In this document: piece by piece, positions 6,093 through 6,872 of the stretch
Position numbering within the stretch: the first letter of the stretch is position 1
Layout of the letters: each line of letters begins with the position of its first letter
Assembly (NCBI GenBank): GCA_013002105.1
Contig: JABDKS010000244.1
Span: 1 to 6,872 of the forward strand
DNA length: 6,872 nt
From: Pirellulaceae bacterium
GTDB taxonomy: Bacteria > Planctomycetota > Planctomycetia > Pirellulales > Pirellulaceae
Direction of reading: 5' to 3'
Translations under genes and position numbers: made by a program
The notes under the pieces: model-generated
Databases searched by the model: none
Told to the model about the DNA's origin: nothing
Seen by the model: only the letters and a program-made list of their open reading frames with translations

Positions 6093-6872
6093 ATGCCGCT
6101 TCATCCACAGAGCAAAACTTTCCTTGACGCAATCGCCGAGGCCAACGCGCCGGCATGGTTCGAGATGGAATTGTCGGATGCACGGCGTGTTTTTGATACG
6201 ATGCCGTTTTTTGGGCAGCCACCTGCTGTCGCGGATATCTCGGATTACCCAATCGCCGGTGTTCCGGTTCGACTTTACAGACCCGAGCTGAACAAAAAAC
6301 ACGATGTGATCGTCTACTTTCATGGCGGTGGTTGGGTCTTAGGCAGTGTCGATAGTCACGATGTCGTCTGTCGACGTTTGGCCCTCGCGGCCGGGGCTGC
6401 CGTGGTGAGCGTCGACTATCGCCGTCCTCCAGAAGATCCTTTTCCGGCCGCGATCGAAGATTGCTTTACAGTTTGCGACGTGTTGGCGATGGATCATGAA
6501 TCGTTTGGTTTGTCCGGCCGAATGATGGTCGCCGGCGACAGCGCCGGTGGAAATTTGTCGGTCGCGGTATCGTTGATGGCACGTGATCGCGGAGGACCCA
6601 GCCTGGCGGGGCAAATGTTGATCTATCCTGTGATCGATAGCGCGATGTCCGGCGAAAGTTACCAAACCTACGGCGATGGGTTCGGACTGACGCGCGAAAC
6701 GATGGCGTGGTTTTGGAACAACTACGCTGGTGATCCAACATCCGCATCCCGGTCTCACCCTCGCGCATCGCCGGCTCATGAAAAGGACTTGAGCGGATTG
6801 CCCGACACGCACGTATTAACCGCCGAGTTTGATGTGTTGCGATCCGAGGCAGAGTTGTTCGCCGATCGTTTA
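6093..6872 (+). CDS. HSL-type alpha/beta hydrolase (carboxylesterase), 3' end cut by the window
   Basis: The frame is open from the ATG at 6093 to the right edge, 260 codons without a stop. The protein belongs to the hormone-sensitive-lipase group of alpha/beta hydrolases (Abhydrolase_3), which cleave short-chain esters. It shows a typical N-terminal cap (1-50), then the oxyanion-hole motif HGGGW (77-81), the nucleophile elbow GDSAGGN (148-154, Ser150) and the acid site in AEFDVLRSEAE (Asp247). The catalytic histidine, expected some 30 residues further on, lies beyond the window. The usual YRLAPE segment after the oxyanion hole reads YRRPPEDPFPAA (109-120), so Leu-Ala is replaced by Arg-Pro. 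There is no signal peptide, so a cytoplasmic location is expected. The ATG fits the family start (HP near the N terminus followed by a helix) and lacks a Shine-Dalgarno. It lies 73 bp after the glycosyltransferase and may be cotranscribed. Natural substrate unknown. Confidence 0.9.
   Translation, partial: MPLHPQSKTFLDAIAEANAPAWFEMELSDARRVFDTMPFFGQPPAVADISDYPIAGVPVRLYRPELNKKHDVIVYFHGGGWVLGSVDSHDVVCRRLALAAGAAVVSVDYRRPPEDPFPAAIEDCFTVCDVLAMDHESFGLSGRMMVAGDSAGGNLSVAVSLMARDRGGPSLAGQMLIYPVIDSAMSGESYQTYGDGFGLTRETMAWFWNNYAGDPTSASRSHPRASPAHEKDLSGLPDTHVLTAEFDVLRSEAELFADRL

Noticed and set aside
1..6872. Defence system, mobile element, CRISPR array, tRNA or riboswitch
   Set aside because: All substantial sequence is accounted for by six ordinary metabolic or envelope genes; no transposase, integrase, long repeats, periodic spacers or RNA gene structure is seen.

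Overview
The window looks like an ordinary chromosomal stretch from a planctomycete, perhaps a Rhodopirellula- or Blastopirellula-like marine lineage. This is an inference from three things: the exported sialate O-acetylesterase-type enzyme and exported EEP-fold protein, both in forms I associate with that phylum; moderate-to-high GC; and the scarcity of Shine-Dalgarno sequences, since only one of six genes has a clear one. No rRNA, tRNA or other phylogenetic marker is present, so the assignment stays tentative.

Layout, left to right. Minus strand: the 5' part of a lipoprotein gene of the DUF4349 type (460 down to the left edge). It is preceded 99 bp upstream on the same strand by treZ (2386 down to 560), encoding malto-oligosyltrehalose trehalohydrolase. 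Plus strand: an exported endonuclease/exonuclease/phosphatase-fold protein (2482-3675), divergent from treZ. Minus strand: an exported SASA-type carbohydrate esterase (4667 down to 3699), convergent with the previous gene across 23 bp. Plus strand: a GT4 glycosyltransferase (4883-6019), divergent from the esterase across 215 bp, followed 73 bp later by an HSL-type alpha/beta hydrolase (6093 to the right edge, truncated).

The six genes do not form an obvious single pathway. TreZ is a cytoplasmic trehalose-forming enzyme whose usual partner treY is not in view. The EEP protein and the esterase carry signal peptides and the lipoprotein a lipobox, so these three probably act outside the cytoplasm. 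The glycosyltransferase and the hydrolase have no export signal and may share a transcript. Apart from small palindromes and short repeats in the intergenic gaps, no gap holds extra genes. I see no mobile element, CRISPR array, RNA gene or defence system, and no convincing evidence of an undescribed system. The most distinctive signals are a substituted fourth conserved region in TreZ, palindromes in the gaps upstream of the lipoprotein, esterase and glycosyltransferase genes, and a strong excess of the tetramer GATC across the window.
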